In this document: positions 15,647 through 23,713 of the stretch, one piece after another
Position numbering within the stretch: position 1 is the first letter of the stretch
How the letters are laid out: the number at the start of each line of letters is the position of its first letter
From: Deltaproteobacteria bacterium
GTDB lineage: Bacteria > Myxococcota_A > UBA9160 > UBA6930
Assembly (NCBI GenBank): GCA_019312665.1
Contig: JAFDCZ010000072.1
Coordinates: forward strand, 1 to 38,256
Direction of reading: 5' to 3'
DNA length: 38,256 bases
Made by a program: the position numbers and the translations under genes
The notes under the pieces: model-generated
What the model was told of the DNA's origin: nothing
Databases searched by the model: none
What the model saw: only the letters and a program-made list of their open reading frames with translations

Positions 15647-16434
15647 CCGAGGCGGCGCCCATCCTCAAACTCGCCCGGCGCCTCGCCCTCGAAGCCGGCG
15701 CGATCCAGAAGGAGCGCTACGCGACCGAGCTTCAGATCGAAACCAAGAGCGCCGCAGTCGATCTGGTAACCGACGTGGACAAGGCTTGCGAAGCCTTGAT
15801 CGTCGACGCGATCACCGCCGAACGACCCGAGGATGCCGTCCTCGCCGAAGAAGGCAGTGGCGTCGACCATCCCGGGGCCGAACTCCGCTGGATCATCGAC
15901 CCGCTCGACGGAACCACGAACTACGCCCATGCCTACCCGCGTTTCTGCGTTTCGATCGGCGTCACCCGGAACGGGGAGCCCTGGATCGGCGTCGTCTACG
16001 ACCCGTTGCTCGACGAGCTCTATGAGGCCGTACGCGGTGAGGGTGCTCGCCTGAACGGCGAACCCCTTCGGGTTTCTCCCGAGAAGGATCTGTCTCATGG
16101 CCTGTTGGCCACGGGCTTTGCCTACGACCGCCGCAAGAGCGAAGAGGACAACCTTACCCAATTCGCCGCCTTCTTGAAGGCGGCCCGCGCCCTCCGGCGC
16201 GACGGCAGTGCGGCGCTCGATCTTTGTTATGTCGCTGCCGGACGCTTCGACGGCTTCTGGGAGTTCAAGCTGCAGCCCTGGGATGTCGCGGCGGGCTGCC
16301 TGATCGTCAACGAGGCGGGCGGACGAACCAGCGACACCGAAGGCGGCGAGAGTCATTGGAGCGGACGGACCGTCGTTGCCAGCAACGGAGCCCTGCACGA
16401 AGCCATGCTCGATGTCCTACGGAGGCACGCATGA
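15643..16434 (+). CDS. inositol-monophosphatase family phosphatase
   Basis: A 263-residue Li-sensitive, Mg-dependent phosphatase fold. Metal-site motifs are intact: the Glu of LAEEGSG, DPLDGTTNYAHAYPRF and WDVAAGCLIVNEAGG. Members hydrolyse inositol-1-phosphate, fructose-1,6-bisphosphate or histidinol phosphate; the SuhB-like class is most likely, but the substrate cannot be fixed from motifs. The GTG start at 15643 overlaps the tatD stop by 4 bases, and its own stop overlaps the next ATG. Part of the coupled holB operon. Confidence 0.92.
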   Translation: MTEAAPILKLARRLALEAGAIQKERYATELQIETKSAAVDLVTDVDKACEALIVDAITAERPEDAVLAEEGSGVDHPGAELRWIIDPLDGTTNYAHAYPRFCVSIGVTRNGEPWIGVVYDPLLDELYEAVRGEGARLNGEPLRVSPEKDLSHGLLATGFAYDRRKSEEDNLTQFAAFLKAARALRRDGSAALDLCYVAAGRFDGFWEFKLQPWDVAAGCLIVNEAGGRTSDTEGGESHWSGRTVVASNGALHEAMLDVLRRHA

Positions 16435-17039
16435 GTCGATTCCGCATCTTCGCCGCGCTTCCGCTCCTCGCCGTCCTGGCTGCACCCGCTGCCTCACAGC
16501 CCGATCCGCCGAATCGGGATACCCCCCAAACACCGGAACCGGTAGCGACGACCAGCAAGCTGCGCACCTTCCTGGAACAGATCGACCGGGTCCTGGTCAC
16601 CCGCCAGAGGTCCCTCGCCCCGATCGCCATCGAAGCTGGCGGCACCCTCACCGTATCGGGAATCGGCGCCTTCGAACCGGGCCTCGAGAGCCAACGCCTG
16701 CTCGGCCTGCGCATCGACCTCGACGCACCAGGCCTGGAACCCGAAGAGCGCGTCGCCTATCTCGACCTGCACGAGGTCGAAGCCTTGCTGCGCGGCATGG
16801 CCAACCTCGCGTTGGTAGCAGCCGAAGAAGGCGGCGGACTCGAAACGGAGGCGCGCATCCTCACACTCGAAGGCTTCGGCCTCGGCGTCTGGATGCACCA
16901 GGGCACCACCCGCTACCAGATCCGCGGCGGCGCCGAAGGACACATCGTCGGACACGTCTCCCGTGAGAACTTCACGAAGCTGAAAAAGCAGATCGAAACC
17001 GCCCGCGACCTCCTCTTCAACGGCGCGCCCACCCAATGA
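16431..17039 (+). CDS. exported hypothetical protein, last gene of the holB operon
   Basis: A 202-residue protein I do not recognise. A Sec signal peptide is clear: MSRFRIF, a hydrophobic run ALPLLAVLAAPAA, and a cleavage site near AAS-QP (about residue 22-23). After a Pro/Thr-rich linker the mature part looks alpha/beta: KLRTFLEQIDRVLVT, a segment with GGTLTVSGIGAF, LDLHEVEALLRGMANLAL, and a C-terminal KLKKQIETARDLLF helix. No catalytic motif is apparent. The ATG overlaps the phosphatase stop by 4 bases, so it is translated with the housekeeping genes. A perfect 22-bp hairpin follows 60 bases later. Likely periplasmic. Confidence 0.8.
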   Translation: MSRFRIFAALPLLAVLAAPAASQPDPPNRDTPQTPEPVATTSKLRTFLEQIDRVLVTRQRSLAPIAIEAGGTLTVSGIGAFEPGLESQRLLGLRIDLDAPGLEPEERVAYLDLHEVEALLRGMANLALVAAEEGGGLETEARILTLEGFGLGVWMHQGTTRYQIRGGAEGHIVGHVSRENFTKLKKQIETARDLLFNGAPTQ

Positions 17040-17099
17040 GCCAGCCATCCCCTCCACACCTCGCGAGCTCCACTTCGCTCCTCGTGAGGGGCATTGCAG

Positions 17100-17157
17100 T
17101 CGCCGGGGCTGGGCACAGGCCGGGCGGAATGGCTCGGCCTGTGCCCAGCCCCGGCGA
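17100..17157. terminator. 22-bp perfect hairpin between convergent genes
   Basis: Bases 17100-17121 pair perfectly with 17136-17157 (GC-rich stem, 14-base loop). There is no T-run on either side, so it is not a classical Rho-independent terminator. Its place between the end of the holB operon and the convergent DUF4340-like gene suggests a bidirectional terminator or an mRNA-end stabiliser. It could also be one copy of a dispersed palindromic repeat; no second copy was noticed in the window. Confidence 0.65.
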
Positions 17158-17225
17158 AGCTGTCCCAATTGCCAGCACGGCCGATCGCGGCCCAGGAAAG
17201 CAAGCTGCGCAACCTCGACACTCGG

Positions 17226-18656
17226 CTACTCCTCCGGCGCCCCTTCTTCTGCACCCTCGGATGAATCCTCTTCCAGAACCTCCGGGGGCGTCTCCTTGGC
17301 CATGAACCGATTGCGCCAGGCCTCGAGGCTCACGGGCAGGTGTTCCGCCAGGGCGCCGTCGAGCCAGTAGACGATCGGGTCCTCGGGGCGTTGGGCGGCG
17401 ATCCCCCGACCGGCCTCGATGCGGCCGAGATGCAACTCGGCCAAGGGCTCACTGCCCTCCCCTTCCGAGAAGACCCGCAAGGTGGCGCTCGGCGGGGAAA
17501 GGCCCAGCGCCGCCAACTCGTTTTCGCCCATGCTCTCGGCCGCGATGTCGAGTGCTTCGAGGCCGGAGAGTTCCGAGAGCAACCGGCTGGCCTTCCCGGG
17601 CGCCAGGGCCTCGGGCTCGGTCTCCCAGGCGCCCTGCTCGGTCTGTCGCGCCTGGATCGTCAGATCTTCGCCAGCGTCTCGAAAACGGAGTTCGAAACGC
17701 GCAGCGTCGTTCACCTCGAAGCGGGAGAGTTCCTTGAAACGATAAGCCACGACCGTGCGCGGTAGATTGTCCAAGCGGCTCTCTGCAATCTCGTAGAGAT
17801 AGCCATCCCGCCCCTTGGCGACGCGATTCGAGCCGTTCGCGGCGCTGGCGACCTGCAGATCCGCCAGGATGGCATCTCCCTCGCCGCGTAGGATCACACC
17901 ATAGGCCGGCGATTCGAAGGCCGCGGCTTGCGCTTCGTCCGGCTCGTCCACGTAGCCTTCCGCACGCAAGAAGCGGAGGTCCGAGAGCAGCCCGGAAATC
18001 GCACTCTCATTCGCCTCAGCATCGAGCGGCTTGCGCAATCGCCAGACCTCACCCTCCTTTGCCAACGCGACACCACCACCAACCCAGGTGACCTCGACAT
18101 CCCGGACGGCATCCCGATCGAAATCGAGAACACGCGAATCGCGCAGATCAGAGAGGCTCTTGCGCATGGCACCGAGTCGATAGGTCGGCACCGTGAAGAC
18201 GCGAGCATCTCCCTCCGCCTTCACATAGCTGTTGCCGCCGGTGGGTATCGAATCGCCCAGGGTCAACGCCACTTCACCTTCCCCGGCGGCCGCACGCACA
18301 TCCGGCTCGCCTGCCAGCCCGTAGTTCTCGAGCGGCTCCGGATCGTCGAAGACCTTGTCGGTCACGAGATCGGCCACGGCATCCGCCAAGGCATCGGCCG
18401 CAGTGCCGTCTGCGGGAAACTCGAGGGGCTCTCGCAGCGCCCACCCCTCGGCGGTCCTTTCGAGGCGCACGGCCTGATCGTCCGTGGTCTTCAGCCAAAG
18501 CGACGTCACCTCTTCGGCCTTCAGATCCGCGAAGATCTCCTTTTCGGTCTGCTCCGCGGCAGCGCGTTCGTCCGCGCCTTCGACCTCCCAGAACCAGATG
18601 AACGCGCCCAGCACAGCCACCACGATGGCCATGAGGAGTGTGGATTTCGGACTCAC
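17226..18656 (-). CDS. DUF4340-like membrane-anchored protein
   Basis: A 476-residue protein with one N-terminal transmembrane helix (LLMAIVVAVLGAFIWFW), followed by an extracytoplasmic part. That part has two to three repeats of the DUF4340 beta-rich unit, e.g. EEVTSLWLKTTDDQAVRLER, then EGWALREPLEFPADG, and VEVTWVGGGVALAKEGEVWR, then LRKPLDAEAN. The C-terminal tail is very acidic. The GTG at 18654-18656 is chosen because the membrane helix follows directly and the upstream gene stops 10 bases away. DUF4340 proteins are habitually encoded after GldG/GldF-like ABC genes, as here, and are thought to be an accessory of that exporter. Function unknown. Confidence 0.85.
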   Translation of the reverse strand: MSPKSTLLMAIVVAVLGAFIWFWEVEGADERAAAEQTEKEIFADLKAEEVTSLWLKTTDDQAVRLERTAEGWALREPLEFPADGTAADALADAVADLVTDKVFDDPEPLENYGLAGEPDVRAAAGEGEVALTLGDSIPTGGNSYVKAEGDARVFTVPTYRLGAMRKSLSDLRDSRVLDFDRDAVRDVEVTWVGGGVALAKEGEVWRLRKPLDAEANESAISGLLSDLRFLRAEGYVDEPDEAQAAAFESPAYGVILRGEGDAILADLQVASAANGSNRVAKGRDGYLYEIAESRLDNLPRTVVAYRFKELSRFEVNDAARFELRFRDAGEDLTIQARQTEQGAWETEPEALAPGKASRLLSELSGLEALDIAAESMGENELAALGLSPPSATLRVFSEGEGSEPLAELHLGRIEAGRGIAAQRPEDPIVYWLDGALAEHLPVSLEAWRNRFMAKETPPEVLEEDSSEGAEEGAPEE

Positions 18657-18666
18657 GCGCGCTCTC

Positions 18667-20123
18667 TCATCGTCCGGGCGCGCGCCGTCGCCGCCACCAG
18701 GCGATGACGCCGAGCACAGCCACCGTTTCGGGCAAGACGAAGAGCGAGGCGTAGCGTAGGGCGAGGAAATCGTCGGTCGTGAGCTGGAGCCGGCTCGCCA
18801 CACCGGTCTTCGGACGAATCGAGATCGATTCCACGTCGCCGAGCAACCAGTTCACGGAGTTGAGGAAGAAGTCACGGTTCACATAGGCACCGATCAACTG
18901 ATTCGAGGCGAAATCCGCGTCGCCGACCACGACGATCCGCGCCGGTGCTGCAGGAGCCCCCTCTTCCGAATCGTCGGCTGCCGTGAGGCTCAACGTGCCA
19001 GCGACGGCCATCGTGATCGGGCCCCGCGAATCCTCGGGATCGAAGCCCACTTCTCCCGCCTTCTCGAGGCGGGCCAGATCGACCTCGGCCCAGGAATCTT
19101 CGCCGGTCCGGACCAGGGATTGAAAGGCACCGGCCGCTTCCGCAGTGATCGTCAAGCTGCGTGCGAACTCGTAGACCGTGAAACCGCGCAGCTCGTCCGT
19201 GATGGGATGTGGACCATAATCCTTCGCGAAGGGTGTCGTCGGGGTGCCTACCATGCCGCCCACCAGATCGACGACCACGTCCTCACCGACCTTCACGCCC
19301 CATTCCGCGAGCAGGGGTGCCACGTCCGTGTTCGCGCGGGGATCCAGCATCATCATCAATGCACCGCCCCGCTCCGCGTAGGCGCGAAGAGCCGCATGCT
19401 CGGGGTCGAGCAATTTTCGTTCGTCAGCGCCTCGGCGGCGAACGCGAAACCCGTGGCCTCCTCGGCGCCGTCGCCCTCGGTCGGCCGTTCGTTATGCCCG
19501 ATGACGAAGTACACCTTCTTCTGTTCACGCCGGGTGAGTTTGACGATGGCGTTGGTGAGCGCCTCCTCCGTCATCTCGCGAACCTCGACGGATTCCTCGC
19601 CGATGGTCACATGCAGGAGGCCCTCCCGCAGCCGCTCGGGCTCGATCTCGAGCTCGCGCAACCGACCGGGCTGACGCTCCGGATCCAGCCATTCGACCTT
19701 GACCTTCTCGGAGATGAAGCTGTAACGCTCCAGCAGTTCCTTGGCGGGCACCGCCGCCATGGGCGAGTAGACCCCGACCACGACGAGGTCGGTCCAATCC
19801 CAGCGCGTGTGGTAGCGGGTGGACATGAACGCCAGCAGGCCAAGGAGGGCGATCCCGAGCGCCGCCGTCAGTACGGCACTGGTGCCGTACTTCCCCGCCC
19901 GCCGGGCCTCGCCGGTCTGCATCCGCTCCCGGAAGCCGTCCAGATTCGAAAAGATCGCCGTGCCCATCAGACCCAGGCCAACCAGCAGGTTGCCAAGGCT
20001 CCAGACCAGCTCATTCCAGAGCAGAACCGGGCCCGAAAGCAGCTGCATCAGGAAGGAGAGCACGGCGAACAGGAAGGCGACCCCGCCGAGGGCCATGAGC
20101 AAGCTCGACCAGACCTTCATCAT
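18667..20123 (-). pseudogene. GldG-like ABC-transporter auxiliary protein, broken by an internal loss near 19413
   Basis: The gene is read in two frames. The 5' part (20123 to about 19413, about 237 codons) has four hydrophobic segments, then the periplasmic PERLREGLLHVTIGEESVEV and KKVYFVIGHNERPTEGDG blocks. The 3' part (19413 to 18667, about 248 codons) starts LLDPEHAALRAYAERGGAL, has IVVVGDADFASNQ, and ends with a transmembrane helix plus RRRR. In the family a segment of about 30 residues (pattern Y.V..L.L....VP.DA.VL...GP...L) sits between the AEALTNEN and LDPEHA blocks. It is missing here, along with the frame. The two ATGs at the start overlap the permease stop. Both halves are otherwise well conserved, so the event is recent or an assembly collapse. 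Confidence 0.75.
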
Positions 20124-20968
20124 CGCCACCTCACGGATTCGACGGCAGTCTTGGTCAAGATCAGGAACGCTCCGATCATGAAGCCGAAGTAGGCCAGGTC
20201 CCGCGTATCGATCAGGCCCCGCGCGAGCTTGTCGAAGTGATCCGAGGTGGACAGCCAGGTGAGCACACTCGCCAGCCCGGTCGCCGTCCCCGCCGCACCT
20301 TCCGCCACGCCGAGATCCGCGACGACCGAAAGCAGCCACAGCACCAGCAGCAGTGCCAACGCCAGGAAGAAGGCCACGAGCTGATTGCGCGTCACGGACG
20401 AAGCGAAGGTGCCGACCGCAGCGTAGGTGAGCCCGAGAAGCCAGAGGCCCAGAAGCCCCGCCAGCGTCTGGAGGCCTTCCGGATCCGGATCCGCCAGATC
20501 GAAACCGCCGAAGAGCAGCCCCAACACAGGCGTGTCGCCATCCAGAAAGAGCAGCGAGGGAAAGAAACCCATCATGAGGATCAGCAGCGTGACGAAGGCC
20601 GCGGCGGCGAGGTACTTGCCGAGCACGAGTTCCCACATCGTGAGGGGGCTCGTCATCAGAAGCTCCTCCGTGCCGTTGGTCTTCTCCATGGCGAACAAGC
20701 CCATCGTGATGCCCGGGATCAGGAACAGGAAGACGATCCACATGACCTGGATGAACGGACCGATCAGCTGGTTGTTCAGGTTGATTCCGCGCAACGCCTC
20801 GAATTGGCCGATCTGCTGGTAGTAGTTGATCGCTTCACTGAAGCCCTGCACCGAGAGCAGGAAGAAGAAGCCCGCCAGTACGGAGAACAAGGTGAGTACT
20901 GCGTAGGCCACGGGCGAGACGAAGAGCGAACGAAGCTCCCGTCCGGCGATGGCGCCGACATGTCTCAT
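20120..20968 (-). CDS. GldF-like ABC-2 permease
   Basis: A 282-residue permease with six predicted membrane helices. The N-terminal RELRSLFVSPVAYAVLTLFS, then FLIPGITMGLFAMEKTNGTEE and LLMTSPLTMWELVLGKYLAA are the classic ABC-2 signatures (the E-K-x-G-T-x-E-L-L-x-T-x-P loop). Its ATG overlaps the ATPase stop (ATGA) and its stop overlaps the gldG-like start, so the three genes are one translation-coupled unit. GldF homologues outside Bacteroidota are not tied to gliding. They form exporters of unknown substrate with GldA-like and GldG-like partners. Confidence 0.9.
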   Translation of the reverse strand: MRHVGAIAGRELRSLFVSPVAYAVLTLFSVLAGFFFLLSVQGFSEAINYYQQIGQFEALRGINLNNQLIGPFIQVMWIVFLFLIPGITMGLFAMEKTNGTEELLMTSPLTMWELVLGKYLAAAAFVTLLILMMGFFPSLLFLDGDTPVLGLLFGGFDLADPDPEGLQTLAGLLGLWLLGLTYAAVGTFASSVTRNQLVAFFLALALLLVLWLLSVVADLGVAEGAAGTATGLASVLTWLSTSDHFDKLARGLIDTRDLAYFGFMIGAFLILTKTAVESVRWR

Positions 20969-21699
20969 GCCGCCTCCTCTTCGCGGAGGATGATGCGCGC
21001 GAACATGTCCTCGAGGCTCTCACCGGCCTCGGTCAGCTCGGCCATACTTTGGTCGAGCACTTTCTTGCCGTTGTGGATCATGATCACGCGCCGACAGATG
21101 GCCTCGACCTCGGCGAGGATATGGGTCGAGAGCACGATCGTATGAGCTGCCTTCTCGGGATCGGCCAAGTCGGCGATCAGATGCCGGATCTCGCGGATCT
21201 GGATCGGGTCGAGACCGACGGTGGGCTCGTCGAGGATCAGCACTTTCGGATCGTGGACGATCGCCTGGGCGATGCCGACCCGCTGCCGATAGCCCTTCGA
21301 GAGGGAGCCGATCACGCGGCGATGCACGTCGGCCAGACCGCAACGCTCGGTTGCGCTCTCCACCGCCGCCTTGCGCTGGCCCCGCGGCACGTCCTTGATC
21401 TTCGCGACGTAGGTGAGGTAGCCGGTGACGTCCATCTCGGGATAGAGCGGTGGCGTCTCCGGCAGGTATCCGACGGCGCGGCGCGCCGCGAGGGGATCGC
21501 TGAAGATATCGTGGCCTGCGATCCGCGCGGTGCCATCGGTCGCGGGCAGGAAACCCGTGAGGATGCGCATCGTCGTGGTCTTGCCCGCGCCATTCGGCCC
21601 GAGGAAGCCGACGACCTCACCGGCCTCGGCGGTGAAGGAGACGTCGTCGACCGCGACGAAATCTCCGTAACGTTTGGTGATGCCATCTGCCTCGATCAA
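20965..21699 (-). CDS. ABC transporter ATP-binding protein (GldA-like)
   Basis: A 244-residue ABC ATPase with all motifs: Walker A GPNGAGKTT, Q-loop region GYLPETPPLYPEMDV, signature SKGYRQRVGIAQAI (a relaxed LSGGQ), Walker B VLILDEPTVGLD and the H-loop STHIL. The TTG start at 21697-21699 is supported by GGAGGGG about 7 bases upstream. The ten bases around this start (TTGATCGAGG) are repeated 41 bases further upstream, where they would lead into a stop after 14 codons. First gene of the minus-strand exporter operon. Confidence 0.93.
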   Translation of the reverse strand: MIEADGITKRYGDFVAVDDVSFTAEAGEVVGFLGPNGAGKTTTMRILTGFLPATDGTARIAGHDIFSDPLAARRAVGYLPETPPLYPEMDVTGYLTYVAKIKDVPRGQRKAAVESATERCGLADVHRRVIGSLSKGYRQRVGIAQAIVHDPKVLILDEPTVGLDPIQIREIRHLIADLADPEKAAHTIVLSTHILAEVEAICRRVIMIHNGKKVLDQSMAELTEAGESLEDMFARIILREEEAA

Positions 21700-21750
21700 T
21701 CCAACCCCTCCGTGGCCAAGCTGTCGTCAGCCTCGATCAAACCTGTTGCT

Positions 21751-21792
21751 CCGAGCCCGAATGCTTCCGAGCCCGAATCCTTCCGAGCCCGG
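21751..21792. repeat. 16-bp tandem repeat, about 2.6 copies
   Basis: CCGAGCCCGAATGCTT (21751-21766) and CCGAGCCCGAATCCTT (21767-21782) are followed by a partial third copy CCGAGCCCG (21783-21791). They lie between the TetR gene end (21826) and the ABC ATPase start (21699), in the likely 5' region of the exporter transcript. They could be a binding array or simple slippage product. Confidence 0.6.
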
Positions 21793-21825
21793 CTCACCCA
21801 GAGCACGCCTCGTTCCGAGTGTGCT

Positions 21826-22491
21826 TTATTCCGGACCCGCACTGCCGCGCAGGAAGATATCCACTATCTGATCGGCCGTGTCCAGATAGAAGGCACGTTG
21901 GGCGGCGTCTTCTTCTGGCGCCTCGGTCACGCCGAGCACCAGGCTGGTGATGACGAGATCCACTGCACCGAGAAAAAGTGACGCGGCCACGCGCACGTCG
22001 AGATCCTTACGCAGCTCGCCACGCTCCTGGGCGCCCGAAAGAATGGCCTCGAACGCGGAGAACAGGCTCCCCACGGCCTTCTGTTGGGCGGGTTCGGCGA
22101 AGCGACTGGAGCGTTGGATTTCGAGCACGAGCACCTTCACCCAGTCGGGTCGCAGCCTGAACGCGTTCAAGATCAGGGTGGCGATAGACACCAGCTGGTT
22201 GCGCACGGTTCCCGGGCCCCGGCCAATGGCCTGCAATGCGTCCAGCAGGCCACCCCAACGTTCCTCGAAAATGGTGGCAAGGATCTCGTCCTTGTTCTTG
22301 AAATAGTGGTAGACGAGGCCGTAGGCGATCTCGGCTTCGGCCGAAATATCCGAGATCCGCGCCTTGTGGAAGCCCTTGCGGGCAAACACGACAATGGCGG
22401 CTTCGAGAATACGATCCCGCTTCTCGCCCTTGGGTTTAGGGGCGGAATCGTCGTCCTTGGGCTGAGGAGCTACAGGTAGGGGGCGCGCCAT
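21826..22491 (-). CDS. TetR/AcrR-family transcriptional regulator
   Basis: A 221-residue repressor-type protein. The N-terminal DNA-binding domain reads KRDRILEAAIVVFARKGFHK, then ARISDISAEAEIAYGLVYHY and FKNKDEILATIFEERW, a textbook TetR helix-turn-helix. The C-terminal ligand domain has the AASLFLGAVDLVITSLVLG helix seen in fatty-acid and drug-type regulators. The ATG at 22489-22491 is chosen over an upstream in-frame ATG because the latter would overlap the divergent promoter. It is encoded just upstream of the ABC exporter on the same strand, and divergent from the glycosyltransferase. Either could be its target; the exporter is the more usual one. Confidence 0.88.
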   Translation of the reverse strand: MARPLPVAPQPKDDDSAPKPKGEKRDRILEAAIVVFARKGFHKARISDISAEAEIAYGLVYHYFKNKDEILATIFEERWGGLLDALQAIGRGPGTVRNQLVSIATLILNAFRLRPDWVKVLVLEIQRSSRFAEPAQQKAVGSLFSAFEAILSGAQERGELRKDLDVRVAASLFLGAVDLVITSLVLGVTEAPEEDAAQRAFYLDTADQIVDIFLRGSAGPE

Positions 22492-22538
22492 GGTCCGTAT
22501 CGAAGAAGGGGGTCGCTTCGGCCGGAGCCGAGGGCGGC

Positions 22539-22546
22539 AATATACT
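22539..22546. promoter_or_regulatory. overlapping divergent -10 elements
   Basis: TATACT (22541-22546) on the plus strand is a near-consensus -10, 66 bases before the glycosyltransferase ATG. On the minus strand the same bases give TATATT (22544-22539) facing the TetR gene. No strong -35 is seen for either. Back-to-back overlap suits mutual or TetR-controlled regulation. Confidence 0.4.
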
Positions 22547-22612
22547 ACCCTTCCCTTGGCGGTCGAGCGCGCCTGCAACCCGCCCCTCGCTCACGGGAGC
22601 CGGCACTCATCG

Positions 22613-23713
22613 ATGCGGATCGCGCTGGTGATCGAACGATTCGAGCCAGGAGGTGGGGTCGAAGGGGCTGCGTGGGCCGCGGCCCACGCACTTCACGCCG
22701 CAGGCGACGACGTGCACGTGGTCTGCCGTCGGGCAGCTCCTGCCAAGGGGCCGATCCCACGGCCCGTGCGCGTCTCGGCCAGCTGGCAGCCCTGGCGGGT
22801 CCTGGCCTTCTCGCGGGCCGCCGCCGCCGCCGCGCCCAGGGGCGAATACGATGCCGTGCACGCCTTCTCCCGCACCCGGCATCAGGACGTCTATCGAACC
22901 GGTGGCGGCTGCCACGCCGCCTATATGGAACGGGCGTACGGCGCGACCGGGGCGGGCTGGCGCCGCTTCACGCCTCGCCACGCGGCGATCCTCCGCATCG
23001 AAGGCGCCGTCTTCCGCGATTCGAGCCAGTGGGTGCAATGCAACTCCGAAATGGTGCGAAACGAGATCCTGGATCGTTACCCGGTCGATCCCGAGCGAAT
23101 CGTGGTGATTGCCAACGGTGTCGATCTGGAGCGCTTCCGCCCCGCCGCCGACCGGGCAGAACGCGACGCCTTGCGGAGGGAACTCGATTCCGCCGACCGG
23201 CTCGTGTGGCTCCTGGTTGGCCACGGCCATCGGCGCAAAGGCATCGATACGGCGATCCGGGCGCTCGCCAGGCTCAGCGAAGGAAACAGTGTCCTTTGGA
23301 TCGCCGGGCGCGAGCAGGAACCGGCACGAGCGCTGGCAGCCCAGCTCGGGGTCGAAGATCGGGTGCGACTGCTCGGCCGTGAGCGCGACCCGGCCCAACT
23401 CTACGCGGCCGCGGACGCCTTCATCCTGCCGACGCGTTACGACGCCTTCGCCAATGTCTGTCTGGAAGCAGCCGCCAGCGGACTCCCCGTGCTGACGAGT
23501 GGCGCGAATGGCGCAGCCGCCTGGCTAGGCGAAGCCGGCCTCGTCGTGGACGACCCGGAGGATGTCGAGGGATTCAGTGAGGCCCTCACGCACCTCACCG
23601 ATGCCGGTAACCGCGCTGCGTTGGGAGGTGCGGCCCGGGCGAAGGCCGAAACGCGCAGCTGGGCCGACCACGTGCGGGACCTGCATGCGCTCTACGCCAA
23701 GGTGAAAGCGTGA
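22613..23713 (+). CDS. glycosyltransferase family 4 (WaaG-like)
   Basis: A 366-residue GT-B glycosyltransferase. The N-terminal Rossmann half begins MRIALVIERFEPGGGVEGAA with the Gly-rich acceptor loop typical of WaaG/RfaG. WVQCNSEMVRNEIL and IVVIANGVDLERFRP lead into the C-terminal nucleotide-sugar half, which ends with YDAFANVCLEAAASGLPVLT (the E-x7-E region with the first acidic position replaced). WaaG adds the first glucose to the LPS inner core; this family is broad, so the donor is uncertain. The next gene, an LPS-kinase protein, overlaps its stop by 4 bases (GTGA). That supports a role in core lipopolysaccharide assembly at the inner membrane. Confidence 0.9.
   Translation: MRIALVIERFEPGGGVEGAAWAAAHALHAAGDDVHVVCRRAAPAKGPIPRPVRVSASWQPWRVLAFSRAAAAAAPRGEYDAVHAFSRTRHQDVYRTGGGCHAAYMERAYGATGAGWRRFTPRHAAILRIEGAVFRDSSQWVQCNSEMVRNEILDRYPVDPERIVVIANGVDLERFRPAADRAERDALRRELDSADRLVWLLVGHGHRRKGIDTAIRALARLSEGNSVLWIAGREQEPARALAAQLGVEDRVRLLGRERDPAQLYAAADAFILPTRYDAFANVCLEAAASGLPVLTSGANGAAAWLGEAGLVVDDPEDVEGFSEALTHLTDAGNRAALGGAARAKAETRSWADHVRDLHALYAKVKA

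Noticed and set aside
20237-21145. 302-codon plus-strand frame rich in Glu/Gln/Arg
   Set aside because: Mirror of the ABC permease and ATPase genes, whose motifs are intact on the minus strand.
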